From: JBGAHD01 sp044226395
Lineage (GTDB): Bacteria > Pseudomonadota > Gammaproteobacteria > Xanthomonadales > Ahniellaceae
Assembly: GCA_044226395.1 (NCBI GenBank)
Contig: JBGAHD010000003.1
Span: forward strand, 992,001 to 1,056,000
DNA: 64,000 nucleotides
Direction: 5' to 3'
In this document: piece after piece, positions 27,172-36,598 of the stretch
Position numbering within the stretch: position 1 is the first letter of the stretch
How the letters are laid out: every line of letters starts with the position of its first letter
Translations under genes and position numbers: made by a program
Notes under the pieces: generated by a model
Database searches by the model: none
Told to the model about the DNA's origin: nothing
What the model saw: the letters and a program-made list of their open reading frames with translations, nothing else

Positions 27172-27194
27172 GCGCGGCGCGAGTAGCCAGCATC

Positions 27195-27449
27195 ATGGCG
27201 CTACTGATCACCGATCAATGCATCAACTGCGATGTCTGCGAGCCCGAGTGCCCCAATAAGGCGATCGCGCAAGGCCCCGACATCTACATCATCGATCCCA
27301 AGCGGTGCACCGAATGCGTGGGCCACTTCGACGTGCCGCAGTGCGTCGAGGTCTGTCCGGTCGAGTGCATCTTCGTCGATACCGAACATCCCGAGTCGCG
27401 CGAGGCGCTCGAGGCCAAGTACGCCCGCCTGACTGGAGGTTCCTCGTGA
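27195..27449 (+). CDS. yfhL: YfhL-family 2[4Fe-4S] ferredoxin
   Basis: 84 residues with two cluster motifs: CINCDVCEPEC (C9, C12, C15, C19) and C38, C41, C50, C54 plus C58 in CTECVGHFDVPQC / VEVCPVEC. The stretched spacing in the second motif is the YfhL/Alvin type. It is a cytoplasmic low-potential electron carrier whose partner is not known from context. The stop overlaps the ggt start by one base. Confidence 0.95.
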   Translation: MALLITDQCINCDVCEPECPNKAIAQGPDIYIIDPKRCTECVGHFDVPQCVEVCPVECIFVDTEHPESREALEAKYARLTGGSS

Positions 27450-29152
27450 TGAACATCGCCATGCGCTGGTTCGTGTTGTCTTTCCTGTGGCTGTCGGTCG
27501 CCGCCAGCGCGCGCGACGAAGCGGTCAAGGGTCCGCCCAGCGTGGCCGTGGCCAGCGCCAATGCCTACGCGACCGACGCGGGGCTCGAGATCCTGGCGCA
27601 AGGCGGCAATGCCTTCGACGCCGCGGTCGCGGTGAGCGCGACGCTGGGCTTGGTTGAGCCCGAGAGTTCGGGCCTCGGCGGCGGCGGTTTCATCCTGCTG
27701 CATCTGGCCGATGGGCGCGAAGTGTTCATCGACGCGCGCGAGAAGGCGCCCGGCGCCGCCACGCGCGACATGTATCTCAATGCCGCGGGCGAGGCCGATC
27801 GTTCGCGTTCGGTCAATGGCGCGTTGGCGTCCGCGATTCCGGGTCTGCCGGCGGGGCTGGTGCATCTGGCCAGCAAGTACGGTCGCCTGCCGCTGGAGAA
27901 ATCCTTCGCGCCCGCGATTCGTCTGGCCGAAAAAGGCTGGCGCCTGGGCGCGAAGAATCTCGCCATGATGGGCGCGCGCAAGGACGTGTTGAAGACCAAC
28001 CCCGCAGCCGCCGCGTTGTTCATGCGCGATGGCGAAGTGCCGCCGGCCGGCACCGTGATCGTCAATCGCGATTACGCGCGCGTGTTGCGCCTGATCGCGG
28101 CCAAGGGCGCGGCGGGCTACTACCAGGGCGAGTTCGCCAAGCAACTGGTCGATGGCGTGCGCGCCGGCGGCGGCATCTGGACGCTGGACGATCTCGCGAA
28201 CTATCGCGTGGTCGAGCGCGAACCGCTGCGCTTCACGTACCGCGATTGGCAGTTGGTGACCTTGCCGCCGCCGTCGTCCGGTGGCGCGGCGCTGGCGGAA
28301 ATCTTCCACGTGCTCGAAGGCTATGATCTGGCCAAGATGTCGCGCGTGGCGCGCGTGCACGTGCTGGTGGAAGCGATGCGGCGCGCGTATCGCGATCGCG
28401 CGATCTATCTGGGCGATCCGGATTTCGTGAAAGTGCCGCTGGACCTGATCACGAGTCGCGAATACGCGGCGGGCCTGCGCGCCTCGATCAATCCGGCGCG
28501 CGCCACGCCGTCGGACATGCTGCCGGGCATCAGCGCCGAGGGCGAGCGGCCGGAGACCACGCATTTTTCGATCATGGATCGTCAGGGCAATATCGCCGCG
28601 GTCACGCAGACGGTGAATCTGCCGTATGGCAATGCCTTCATGGTCGCGGGCACGGGCTTCATGCTCAACAATCAGATGGATGATTTTTCGGTCAAGCCGG
28701 GCGTGCCCAACGCGTTTGGTTTGGTCGGCGAGGACGCCAATGCCATCGCGCCGGGCAAGCGCCCGCTGTCGTCGATGACGCCGACCCTGTTGTTCGGCCG
28801 CGATCGCGTGGCCGTGGTCGGCACGCCGGGTGGCAGTCGCATCATCACCATGGTGCTGCTGGGCTTGATGCAGTTGATGGACGGTGGCAGCGCGCAATCG
28901 GCGGTGAGTCTGCCGCGCTTTCATCATCAGTATCTGCCGGATGTGATTTCGGCCGAGGCTGGCGCGTTCAACGCCGACGAGATCGCCGAGCTGCAAAAGC
29001 GCGGTTTCACCGTGTCGGCCGGCGAGCGCGCGTGGGGCAATATGCAGGTCGTGCTGTGGGACAAGACGCGCGGCACGGTCGAAGCCGCGTCCGATCCGCG
29101 CTGGGCCGGCGTGGGCAAGGGTGGCACGGGCGAAGGCTCGATCTTCCGCTGA
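27449..29152 (+). CDS. ggt: gamma-glutamyltransferase (periplasmic, self-processing)
   Basis: 567 residues from ATG 27449 with a signal peptide (MNIAMRWFVLSFLWLSVAASA). The large-subunit core (GGNAFDAAVAVSATLGLVEPESSGLGGGGF) and the autoprocessing site before Thr370 in ETTHFSIMD are present, so it should split into two chains with Thr370 as nucleophile. LNNQMDDFS and the later SSMTPTLL match the substrate-binding loops. It transfers or hydrolyses the gamma-glutamyl group of glutathione. Products can cyclise to pyroglutamate, which the cluster at 46-53 kb could recover; that link is inference. Confidence 0.95.
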   Translation: MNIAMRWFVLSFLWLSVAASARDEAVKGPPSVAVASANAYATDAGLEILAQGGNAFDAAVAVSATLGLVEPESSGLGGGGFILLHLADGREVFIDAREKAPGAATRDMYLNAAGEADRSRSVNGALASAIPGLPAGLVHLASKYGRLPLEKSFAPAIRLAEKGWRLGAKNLAMMGARKDVLKTNPAAAALFMRDGEVPPAGTVIVNRDYARVLRLIAAKGAAGYYQGEFAKQLVDGVRAGGGIWTLDDLANYRVVEREPLRFTYRDWQLVTLPPPSSGGAALAEIFHVLEGYDLAKMSRVARVHVLVEAMRRAYRDRAIYLGDPDFVKVPLDLITSREYAAGLRASINPARATPSDMLPGISAEGERPETTHFSIMDRQGNIAAVTQTVNLPYGNAFMVAGTGFMLNNQMDDFSVKPGVPNAFGLVGEDANAIAPGKRPLSSMTPTLLFGRDRVAVVGTPGGSRIITMVLLGLMQLMDGGSAQSAVSLPRFHHQYLPDVISAEAGAFNADEIAELQKRGFTVSAGERAWGNMQVVLWDKTRGTVEAASDPRWAGVGKGGTGEGSIFR

Positions 29153-29162
29153 GGGAAAGCGC

Positions 29163-30020
29163 ATGCGCATCTGGTCGATACTCGGCAATTCCCAAGCGCT
29201 CGATGGCGGCGCGATGTTCGGCAATGCGCCCAAGGCCGTGTGGTCGAAGTGGCTGCCGGCCGATGACGGCAATCGCGTGCCGCTGGCGTGTCGCGCGATG
29301 CTGGTCGATGGCGTGGCGGGCGGCAAGCGCGTGTTGTTCGAGACCGGCATCGGCGCGTTTTTCGAGCCCAAGATGCGCGAACGTTACGGCGTGATTGAAG
29401 ACGAGCACGTGCTGCTGAACTCGCTGGCCAAGGCGGGTTTCGGTCACGAGGACATCGATGCCGTGGTGCTGTCGCACCTGCATTTTGATCACGCGGGTGG
29501 TTTGCTGGCGCCGTGGCGCGAAGGCGAGCCGCCGCGGCTGTTGTTTCCGAAGGCGCGCTTCATCATCGGACGCGAAGCGTTTGAGCGCGCGCGCTCGCCG
29601 CATGCGCGTGATCGCGCGTCGTTCATTCCGGAATTGCCCGAGTTGCTGCTCGCTTCGGGCCGATTGGAACTGGTCGATGGCGAGCACACGCCGTTTCTTG
29701 GCCAGGACGTGCGCTTTGAATTCAGTCACGGCCACACGCCAGGATTGATGTTGGCGGAAGTCGGCGGCGTGGTGTTCTGCGCCGATCTGATTCCCGGCCG
29801 ACCGTGGGTGCACGTGCCCATCACCATGGGCTATGACCGCTTTCCCGAGATGCTGGTCGACGAGAAGAAGCGTTTTCTCGACGACAAGCTGGCGCGCGGC
29901 GTGCGGCTGTTCTTCACCCACGACGCGTCTTGCGCCCTGGCGACCCTGACCCAGGACAAGGGCCGTTTCGCCACGCGCGACGATCTGGCGGAAGTCGCCG
30001 CGCTGCCGCTGGCGGCCTGA
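29163..30020 (+). CDS. MBL-fold metallo-hydrolase
   Basis: 285 residues from ATG 29163, ten bases after the ggt stop. The metal motif is SHLHFDHAGG (HxHxDH), with later EFSHGHTPG, FCADLIPG and LFFTHD supplying the remaining ligands. The family includes lactonases, thioesterases and esterases. There is no signal peptide. Given its position after ggt it may share a transcript, but the substrate cannot be told. Confidence 0.88.
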   Translation: MRIWSILGNSQALDGGAMFGNAPKAVWSKWLPADDGNRVPLACRAMLVDGVAGGKRVLFETGIGAFFEPKMRERYGVIEDEHVLLNSLAKAGFGHEDIDAVVLSHLHFDHAGGLLAPWREGEPPRLLFPKARFIIGREAFERARSPHARDRASFIPELPELLLASGRLELVDGEHTPFLGQDVRFEFSHGHTPGLMLAEVGGVVFCADLIPGRPWVHVPITMGYDRFPEMLVDEKKRFLDDKLARGVRLFFTHDASCALATLTQDKGRFATRDDLAEVAALPLAA

Positions 30021-30140
30021 GCGCAGCGCCAAAAGCGCCGCGCGCGTCGGTTTTGGCCACGACGATTCGTCGCGCGCTACGCGCCGGGCGCGGTTTTCGC
30101 TAGCATCGGCCCCTTGTTCGACCGCGAATACGGGTGAGCG

Positions 30141-30575
30141 ATGCGTATCTGGCTGGCCGTCCTGGCCTTGGTGGTGGGGTTCGCCGTCGAGGCGAAGTAT
30201 GCGGGTCGTGTCTACGGCGGGCAGATGCCCAGCGAGACCATCGCCGTGCCGCTGGCCGAGGCCGTGGCCGATGCCGCGCGCTATGGCGACCGTCCGCGCA
30301 TCTTCGCCGGCACGATCAAGCAGGTCTGTCAGAAAGAAGGCTGCTGGATGGTGATCACCGATGGCGATGTTTACGCGCGCGTGCTCACCGGCCACAAATT
30401 CAAGATTCCCAAGGGCTCGACCGGGCAGACCCTGGTCTACGGCACCTTGAGCGCCGCCGATCTCGACGCCAAGACCGCCGAGCACTACGCCAAGGAATCC
30501 AGCGACGCCCAGGCCGACGCTAAACCGCGTCAGGAATGGCGCATCGAAGCCACCGCCGTCAGCGTGGAGGAATGA
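30141..30575 (+). CDS. DUF4920 domain-containing exported protein
   Basis: 144 residues: an N-terminal hydrophobic segment (MRIWLAVLALVVGFAVEA), then the DUF4920 core with FAGTIKQVCQKEGCWMVITDGDVYARV, where the two Cys of C-x4-C are the family hallmark. It probably acts in the periplasm. Function is unknown; an OB-like fold and metal or redox binding have been suggested for the family. Confidence 0.8.
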   Translation: MRIWLAVLALVVGFAVEAKYAGRVYGGQMPSETIAVPLAEAVADAARYGDRPRIFAGTIKQVCQKEGCWMVITDGDVYARVLTGHKFKIPKGSTGQTLVYGTLSAADLDAKTAEHYAKESSDAQADAKPRQEWRIEATAVSVEE

Positions 30576-30579
30576 CACC

Positions 30580-31776
30580 GTGAACGACGTCTTTCGCGAA
30601 GTCACCAACGAGGGTTACTTCTCCAAGATCAAGAACGCCATCGTCGGCGTGGGCATGGGTTTGCTGTTCGTGGTCCTGGCGTTTCCGCTGCAATGGTGGA
30701 ACGAAGGTCGCGCGATCAAGCAAACGCGCAGTCTGGAGGAAGGCGCGAGCGCCGTGATCAGCGTCGGCATCGATCGCGTCGATCCGGCCAACGAAGGCAA
30801 GCTCGTGCACTTGAGCGGCTTGGTCACCGCGCCGGGCGAACTCGCCGATCCGGAGTTTGGCCTCAGCGTGAAAGCGCTCGGTCTTCGTCGCACCGTCGAG
30901 ATGTATCAATGGCGCGAGAAGAAAGAGAGCAAGGAACGCAAGAAGATCGGCGGCGGTACCGAGACCGTCACCGAATATCGCTACGTGAAGGACTGGGACA
31001 ATGACGTGATCGATTCCAGTCGCTTCCGCGATCCGAGCGGTCACGACAATCCGGGGTCGATGCCGATCAGCAGCACGCGCTCGGTGGCCTCGGTCGCGCG
31101 CTTGGGCGAGTACTCGCTCGATGGCGACATCGTTTCGCAATTGACCGATTGGAGCGGCTACGCCGCGCCCGCCGATGCGCAGACCAGCGTGCCGGGCTTT
31201 CGTCCGTCCAATGGCGGCTTTTATCTCGGCGCCAATCCCTCGAGCCCCGACATCGGTGACGTCCGCGTGCGCTTTTCCTACGTGCCGGAAGGGCAGTACA
31301 GCTTCGTCGGCGCGCAGCGCGGCAGCGGCATGACCTCGTACGAGACGCACGCGGGCAATTCGATCTTGCTGATCGAATCGGGCACCAAGACCGCCGAGGC
31401 CATGTTCGACACGGCCAAGCGCAACAACACCATTCTCACGTGGTTGCTGCGCGGCGGTGGTTTCGTGTTGATGTGGATTGGTTTTGGCATGGTGTTCCGC
31501 CCCTTGGCGGTGATCTTCGACGTGATTCCGCTGCTGGGCAATGTCGCGGCGAAGGGCGTGGGTTTCGTCGCGGGCATTCTGGCGTTTGGTCTGTCGCTCA
31601 TCACGATTTCGATGGCGTGGATCTGGTTCCGGCCGGTGTTGGGTATTTCCTTGCTGGTGCTGGCCGTGGGTGGCTTCTTCATGCTGCGTCGTCGCGGTCA
31701 GTCGACGCCGGCGATGGCGGGCGGCGCGATGCCGCCACCACCGCCGCCGAGCGCGCCACCACCGCCGCCGCGCTGA
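30580..31776 (+). CDS. TMEM43-family integral membrane protein
   Basis: 398 residues from a GTG four bases after the DUF4920 stop. One N-terminal membrane segment (VGVGMGLLFVVLAFPLQWWNEGRA), a large soluble domain with repeated Ser/Asp turns, then three C-terminal segments (TWLLRGGGFVLMWIGFGMV, GFVAGILAFGLSLITISMAW, LGISLLVLAVGGFFML), as in bacterial TMEM43 proteins. It ends in a Pro-rich tail (PPPPPPSAPPPPPR). Function in bacteria is unknown. Confidence 0.88.
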   Translation: MNDVFREVTNEGYFSKIKNAIVGVGMGLLFVVLAFPLQWWNEGRAIKQTRSLEEGASAVISVGIDRVDPANEGKLVHLSGLVTAPGELADPEFGLSVKALGLRRTVEMYQWREKKESKERKKIGGGTETVTEYRYVKDWDNDVIDSSRFRDPSGHDNPGSMPISSTRSVASVARLGEYSLDGDIVSQLTDWSGYAAPADAQTSVPGFRPSNGGFYLGANPSSPDIGDVRVRFSYVPEGQYSFVGAQRGSGMTSYETHAGNSILLIESGTKTAEAMFDTAKRNNTILTWLLRGGGFVLMWIGFGMVFRPLAVIFDVIPLLGNVAAKGVGFVAGILAFGLSLITISMAWIWFRPVLGISLLVLAVGGFFMLRRRGQSTPAMAGGAMPPPPPPSAPPPPPR

Positions 31777-31783
31777 GCCCATC

Positions 31784-33187
31784 ATGCGTTCGAAGGATTT
31801 CGATGCCGCGCGTCGCGGCTGGTTGACGCGCGCCGCGATCATCGCCGGCGGCGCGGCGCTGTCGACGCATGCGCGTCTGTTGATGGCCGCGGGCGATCGC
31901 GCGCGCGAAGCCGCGCCGGGTTTCGGTCCGCTCAAGCCGGTGAAGGATCTCGCCACGGGTTTGCCGCTGCTGGAGCTGCCCGAAGGCTTCAGCTATCGCA
32001 CGCTCGGCTGGGCTGGCGAGGCGCTCGCCGATGGCACGCCCACGCCGAACGCGCACGATGGCATGGGCGTGGTCGCCGCGCGTGGTCACGTGCTGACCCT
32101 GGTGCGCAATCAAGAAGTGGTCAATGACCTGGGCCACTTTGGTCCGGCGAAGCTCGCTTACGATCCGGCCGCGGGTGGCGGCACGGTGACGCTGGAGATC
32201 GATGCGCGCGATGGCACGCTGATTCGCGCGTGGCCGTCGTTGTCGGGCACGCTGCAGAACTGCGCCGGTGGCGTCACGCCCTGGGGCACGTGGTTGAGCT
32301 GCGAGGAATTCGTGTTCGAGCACGAAGACCTGGCCGGTCGCGATGCGAGCAAGCCGGACGTGCGCATTCGCGAGGAACACGGCTTCGTGTTCGAAGTCGA
32401 TCCCAGCGGCAAGCGCATGGCGCGCAAGCTCGAAGGCCTGGGCCAGTTTCGTCATGAAGCCGCGGCCGTGCACGCGCCCACGGGCGTGGTGTATCTGACC
32501 GAGGATCGCGAGCCGCACGCGGGCTTCTATCGCTTCTTGCCGAAGACGCCGGGCGATCTCGCCGCGGGCGGCAGTCTGCAGATGCTCGCGGCCGTCGATG
32601 CGCCCGATCTGCGGCGCGGTCTGCACGCGGGTCAGACTTGGGCCACGCGTTGGGTCGACATCGCCGATCCCGGCAAGGGCAACGCGCGTCCGCGAGATGG
32701 CATGGGCGTGGTCGAGCAGGGGCTCGCGGCCGGTGGCAGCAAGTTCACGCGGCTCGAAGGCTGCTTTCCCACGCGCGACGCGATCTATTTCACCGCGACC
32801 AATGGCGGCGATGCATCGAGCGGTCAGGTTTTCGCGTACTACCCCAAGGGTGGGCGACTGAAGTTGCTGTTCGAATCGACGGGACTCGATTCGGTGAACT
32901 ATCCCGACAACATCTGCTTCTCGCCGCGCGGTGGCTTGGTGTTGTGCGAGGACGGCAATCGCAAGGGCCAGTACCTGCATGGCTTGACCGCGGACGGGCG
33001 ATCGTTTCCCTTCGCGCGCAATGCCGTGGTGCTGGAAAAAGCGGTCAAGGGTTTCACCGGCGACTTCCGCGGCTCGGAATGGGCCGGCGCCTGTTTTTCA
33101 CCGGACGGCCGCTGGCTGTTCGCCAATGTTTATTCGCCGGGCTTCACGGTCGCGATCACCGGTCCGTGGCGCCAAGGCCTGATCTGA
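31784..33187 (+). CDS. PhoX/DUF839-family protein, Tat-type signal
   Basis: 467 residues from ATG 31784. The N-terminus RRGWLTRAAIIAGGAAL resembles a twin-arginine signal. The body has the DUF839 features LPEGFSYRTLGWAG, NCAGGVTPWGTWLSCEE, GFVFEVDP and CEDGNRKGQYLHGL, a six-bladed propeller that in PhoX binds Ca and Fe and acts as an alkaline phosphatase. Whether this member is a phosphatase is uncertain; no Pho-regulon genes are adjacent. Confidence 0.85.
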   Translation: MRSKDFDAARRGWLTRAAIIAGGAALSTHARLLMAAGDRAREAAPGFGPLKPVKDLATGLPLLELPEGFSYRTLGWAGEALADGTPTPNAHDGMGVVAARGHVLTLVRNQEVVNDLGHFGPAKLAYDPAAGGGTVTLEIDARDGTLIRAWPSLSGTLQNCAGGVTPWGTWLSCEEFVFEHEDLAGRDASKPDVRIREEHGFVFEVDPSGKRMARKLEGLGQFRHEAAAVHAPTGVVYLTEDREPHAGFYRFLPKTPGDLAAGGSLQMLAAVDAPDLRRGLHAGQTWATRWVDIADPGKGNARPRDGMGVVEQGLAAGGSKFTRLEGCFPTRDAIYFTATNGGDASSGQVFAYYPKGGRLKLLFESTGLDSVNYPDNICFSPRGGLVLCEDGNRKGQYLHGLTADGRSFPFARNAVVLEKAVKGFTGDFRGSEWAGACFSPDGRWLFANVYSPGFTVAITGPWRQGLI

Positions 33188-33202
33188 TCACGAGGAACAC
33201 GC

Positions 33203-33601
33203 ATGCCACCGACCATTACCGCGCTCTACACCGGGCTGCTAGCCATCGTGATCATCGTGCTCGGCGCGCGCGTCGCGTGGCGACGCAATGTCGCGCGCAT
33301 CGGCATCGGCGTGCGCGAGGACACGATCCTGCTGCATCGCACGCGCGTGCACGGCAATGCCATCGAGAACATTCCGCTGGCCTTGCTGATGTTGTTGCTG
33401 CTGGAACTGCTCGGCACCACGCCCAATGTTTTGCATGGGCTGGGCATCTTGCTGGTGCTGTCGCGCGTGGCGCATGCCGTCGGCTTGTCGAACAACCCCG
33501 GGCGCAGCTTCGGGCGCATCTTCGGCATGGCCGGTACGTGGGGCGCGATCATGGTCATGGCGATCATGCTGATCGCGCGTTTCTTCGGTTGGGTGCATTG
33601 A
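33203..33601 (+). CDS. MAPEG-family membrane protein
   Basis: 132 residues with four hydrophobic helices. The MAPEG signature appears as VHGNAIENIPLALLMLLLLELLG followed by LSRVAHAVGLSNNPG. Bacterial members are membrane-associated and related to microsomal glutathione transferases. The stop codon lies inside a 20-bp palindrome shared with the convergent NUDIX gene. Confidence 0.88.
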   Translation: MPPTITALYTGLLAIVIIVLGARVAWRRNVARIGIGVREDTILLHRTRVHGNAIENIPLALLMLLLLELLGTTPNVLHGLGILLVLSRVAHAVGLSNNPGRSFGRIFGMAGTWGAIMVMAIMLIARFFGWVH

Positions 33602-33616
33602 GCGCGCGCGCTCAAT
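33597..33616. terminator. perfect 20-bp palindrome embedding both convergent stop codons
   Basis: ATTGAGCGCG (33597-33606) is directly followed by its exact reverse complement (33607-33616). The TGA of the MAPEG gene (33599-33601) and the TGA of the NUDIX gene (33612-33614 on the minus strand) both lie in the stem. It is likely a compact bidirectional 3'-end structure. Confidence 0.55.
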
Positions 33617-34154
33617 CCCAGGGGCGACCCTCGGCGTCGCGATCGAGAAAGTACAAGCCGGCGTAGAGTTTCGGATCGAGCGAGTAGCCCTCGCGCGCTT
33701 TCTTCGCCAGCCACGCCGCGCACTCGGCGCGCGGCACGTGATGCACGATGATGTTCTCGGTCTCGTCGCCACCGCCTTCGCCGACGCGCGTGAGTTCGGT
33801 GGCGCGCACGAAGGTCACTTCCTCGGTGCTCATGCCGGCCGATGAGGGTCCGGCCATGACGTAGCGAATGCGTTCGGCGCGATAGCCGGTTTCTTCCTCG
33901 AGTTCGCGCGCGGCCGATTCGATCGCGCTCTCGTGCGCGGATTCGGCCAGATCGCCGATCAGGCCGGCGGGCAATTCGATGGTCTTGCGCTCGATCGGCA
34001 CGCGGTATTGCTCGACGAACAGCACCTGGTCCTCGGCCGTGGTGGCGACGATGATCACCGCGCCGCCGGCATTGACGCGCTCGGCGAATTCCCAGGTGCC
34101 ACGCTGGCGGATGCGCAGCCAACGGCCGTTGAAAAGCGTCTGCGTTTGCGTCAT
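33612..34154 (-). CDS. NUDIX hydrolase, ADP-ribose pyrophosphatase-like
   Basis: 180 residues from ATG 34154. The upstream in-frame sequence is not used because it runs over the divergent promoter region. The Nudix helix ends in the canonical REL-E-EETG (R83, E84, E87, E88, G90), but the loop before it (GLIGDLAESAHESAIESAA) is longer than the standard G-x5-E-x7 spacing. LFVEQYRVPIERKTIELPAGLIG is typical of NudF/ADPRase members. It would hydrolyse a nucleoside diphosphate-linked substrate such as ADP-ribose. Confidence 0.88.
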   Translation of the reverse strand: MTQTQTLFNGRWLRIRQRGTWEFAERVNAGGAVIIVATTAEDQVLFVEQYRVPIERKTIELPAGLIGDLAESAHESAIESAARELEEETGYRAERIRYVMAGPSSAGMSTEEVTFVRATELTRVGEGGGDETENIIVHHVPRAECAAWLAKKAREGYSLDPKLYAGLYFLDRDAEGRPWD

Positions 34155-34261
34155 TGTGCGCGCCCTCCTGACTGGGCCGCGAGCATAGCCGCTGGCGCCC
34201 GGCCCGCGGAAACTTTCGCCCACCCCGGCGGTCAGAGCCCCGGTTTGCACGGGAACTGTCG

Positions 34262-35674
34262 ATGAATTCGCGTCTTTTTGCCTCGCTTTCGGCCCTGATC
34301 ATGGTCCTGGCGCTCGCCGCGCCGCACGCGCGCGCGCAGGCGCTGCTGACGCCGCCGCCGCCGCCCAAGTCCGAACTCGAGCGCAAGCTCGACGCCATCC
34401 AGTCCGTGCCACAGATCCTGGCCATGGGCGCCAAGTTCGCGTCCGAGGACAAGTGGCGCGAATACGCCTTCGCGATGAAGCGCATCCTCGACCTGCGTCC
34501 GCAAGCAGCCAACATCCGCCTGGAACTGGCCGCCGCCTACGCCATGCAGGACATGAAGAGCGAGTGCTACGACATCCTGGTGCGCATGCAGTCGGCCGGC
34601 TTCGGCTACGACATCGGCGCCGACGAGCGCTTCGAGAAAGTGCATGGCACGGGCGTGTGGGATTACCTGGTCGAGGGCTTCAAGACCAATGCCAAGGCCA
34701 CGGGCGATGGCAAGGTCGCCTTCACCACGCCGGCGCAGGATCTGTTGATCGAGTCGGTCGCGTTCGACAAAGCGCGCGGCAAGTTCCTGGTCGGTTCCGT
34801 GCGCACGGGCGAAGTGATGATCGCCGATGGCCAGGGCGCGCTCACGCCCTTCATCGCGCCGAACGCGGAGAATGGCTTGCTCGGCGTGTTCGATTTGGCG
34901 GTCGATGCGCCGCATGACGCGCTGTGGATTGCCAGCGCCGGCATTCCGCACGTCAAGCACGCCAAGGCCGCCGACTACGGACGCGGTGGTCTTTGGAAGT
35001 TCAAGCTCTCGACCGGCGCCTTCCAGGGCAAATGGCTGGTCGATACCGATGGCCGCAATCATCTGCCGGCCAGCGTCACGGTCAATCCACAGGGTCAGGT
35101 GTTCATCGCCGATCACGTCACGGGTCAGATCTGGACCACGGCCGGCGACAAGCTGCGCGTGGTGGTGCAGAACCCCAAGCTCACCAGCGTGCGCGCGATC
35201 GCGGCGTCGGACGATGGCAAGTATCTGTACTTCGCCGAATACGAACTCGGTTTGTTTGGTCTGGATTTGAAGACCGGTCGCGCCTTCGACGTGCTGGTTG
35301 ATCCGCGCGCTTCGGTGTTCGGTCTGGAAAGTCTGTATTGGTACAAGGGCGGCCTGGCCGGCGTGCAGACCGGCATCGTGCCGCGTCGCTCGGTGCGTCT
35401 GCTGTTGAGCGAGGACGGCCGCATGGTGCGTCGCGCGCAACCGCTCGACGCCAATCGTCCGGACTTCGGTTCGCCCACGCGTGGCGCGCTCGTCGGCGAC
35501 ACGCTGTACTTCGTGGCCAATTCGCAGAAGGGCGGTTACGACGGTTACGGCGTGCCGCGCGATGCATCCAAGCTGCAAGGCGCGCGCGTGTTCGCGTCCA
35601 ACCTCAAGGTGGGCGACGACTCGGCCACCGGCGGCGTGGTGCGCAAATTGGAAAAGGCCGACGGCGGCCCGTGA
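34262..35674 (+). CDS. exported SMP-30-like beta-propeller protein with N-terminal helical region
   Basis: 470 residues with a signal peptide (MNSRLFASLSALIMVLALAAPHARAQ) and a Pro linker. Residues about 35-110 are TPR-like helices (YAFAMKRILDLRPQAANIRLELAAAYAMQD). From about 130 on, repeated blades (LLIESVAFDKARGKFLVGSV, GVFDLAVDAPHDALWIAS, ASVTVNPQGQVFIADHVTG, IAASDDGKYLYFAEYELG) resemble SMP-30/gluconolactonase-type propellers. No enzymatic residues can be confirmed. Periplasmic location is likely. The specific role is unknown. Confidence 0.75.
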   Translation: MNSRLFASLSALIMVLALAAPHARAQALLTPPPPPKSELERKLDAIQSVPQILAMGAKFASEDKWREYAFAMKRILDLRPQAANIRLELAAAYAMQDMKSECYDILVRMQSAGFGYDIGADERFEKVHGTGVWDYLVEGFKTNAKATGDGKVAFTTPAQDLLIESVAFDKARGKFLVGSVRTGEVMIADGQGALTPFIAPNAENGLLGVFDLAVDAPHDALWIASAGIPHVKHAKAADYGRGGLWKFKLSTGAFQGKWLVDTDGRNHLPASVTVNPQGQVFIADHVTGQIWTTAGDKLRVVVQNPKLTSVRAIAASDDGKYLYFAEYELGLFGLDLKTGRAFDVLVDPRASVFGLESLYWYKGGLAGVQTGIVPRRSVRLLLSEDGRMVRRAQPLDANRPDFGSPTRGALVGDTLYFVANSQKGGYDGYGVPRDASKLQGARVFASNLKVGDDSATGGVVRKLEKADGGP

Positions 35675-35689
35675 TATCGGCGCGGGCGC

Positions 35690-36595
35690 TTAGCCGCGCG
35701 CGGCGATGTACTCGTTCACGCGACGACGGGTCAGCGGCCCGAAGCGCAACTTGTCCAGCAAGCGTTCCAATTCGGCCGCGTCGGGTTTGCCCGGTCGCGT
35801 CTGATCGGGATGATCGAACACCGGCGCGTCGAGCGCGATGCCGGTGAGGCGACGGGCGAGCAGGGCGTCCTCGCGATGCGCGCGCAGTTTCGACGCCACG
35901 CTGGCGGCGCCGCGCAGGCCACTCAGAAACGGAATCTCCTCGACGCGCGCGAGTACCGCGTCGAGCGTGTCGAAATGCGCCAGCAGCGCCGACGCGGTCT
36001 TGGGCCCGATGCCGGGCACGCCGGGAATATTGTCGACCGCGTCGCCGGTGAGCGCGAGATAGTCGGCCACTTGTTCGGGACGCACGCCCAGGCGCGACTT
36101 CACGCCCTCGTGGCCGTAGCGTTCACGGCGCGCGTAGTCCCAGATCAGATCGCCGTCGGCGAGCAACTGACTCAGGTCCTTGTCGCCGCTGACGATCACG
36201 CCGCGAAAGCCGTGTTGTCGCGCGCGCGCCAGCACCGAGCCGATCAGATCATCGGCTTCGTACTCGCCGTGCGAGAGGTTAGCGAGGCCCAACGCCGCGG
36301 TCAGTGCCTTGCAATAAGCGAACTGCTGATCGAGATCGGGCGGCGGGAGCTCGCGATTAGCCTTGTACTGCGGATAGATCGCGTTGCGAAACGACGTGGT
36401 GAGCGATTCGTCGAAGGCCACCGCGAGATGCGTGGGCTTGGCTTCGCCGAGCAGATTCATCAAAAAACCGAGATAGCCGTGCACGGCATGCACGGGGCGC
36501 TTCTCGTCGTCGAAGAACTCCGGTGCCACCGAGAAATACGCGCGAAACACGTACATGCTCGCGTCGATCAGATGCACGGTGGGCGCGCCATTCAT
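35690..36595 (-). CDS. 5'-3' exonuclease / flap endonuclease-like protein (Xni/ExoIX type)
   Basis: 301 residues with the FEN-family acidic residues: D11 in LIDASMYVFRAYF, AVAFDE, EADDLIGS, VSGDKDL and the helix-3-turn-helix DNA clamp GDAVDNIPGVPGIGPKTASALL. Polymerase domains are absent, so it is a stand-alone nuclease acting on 5' flaps or gaps. It is followed upstream by a nitroreductase gene with a three-base gap. Confidence 0.9.
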   Translation of the reverse strand: MNGAPTVHLIDASMYVFRAYFSVAPEFFDDEKRPVHAVHGYLGFLMNLLGEAKPTHLAVAFDESLTTSFRNAIYPQYKANRELPPPDLDQQFAYCKALTAALGLANLSHGEYEADDLIGSVLARARQHGFRGVIVSGDKDLSQLLADGDLIWDYARRERYGHEGVKSRLGVRPEQVADYLALTGDAVDNIPGVPGIGPKTASALLAHFDTLDAVLARVEEIPFLSGLRGAASVASKLRAHREDALLARRLTGIALDAPVFDHPDQTRPGKPDAAELERLLDKLRFGPLTRRRVNEYIAARG

Positions 36596-36598
36596 GGC

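Noticed and set aside
27284..29371. 695-codon minus-strand ORF across ferredoxin, ggt and the MBL gene
   Set aside because: It covers three well-supported plus-strand genes and has no domain; it is open only because of GC-rich codon bias.
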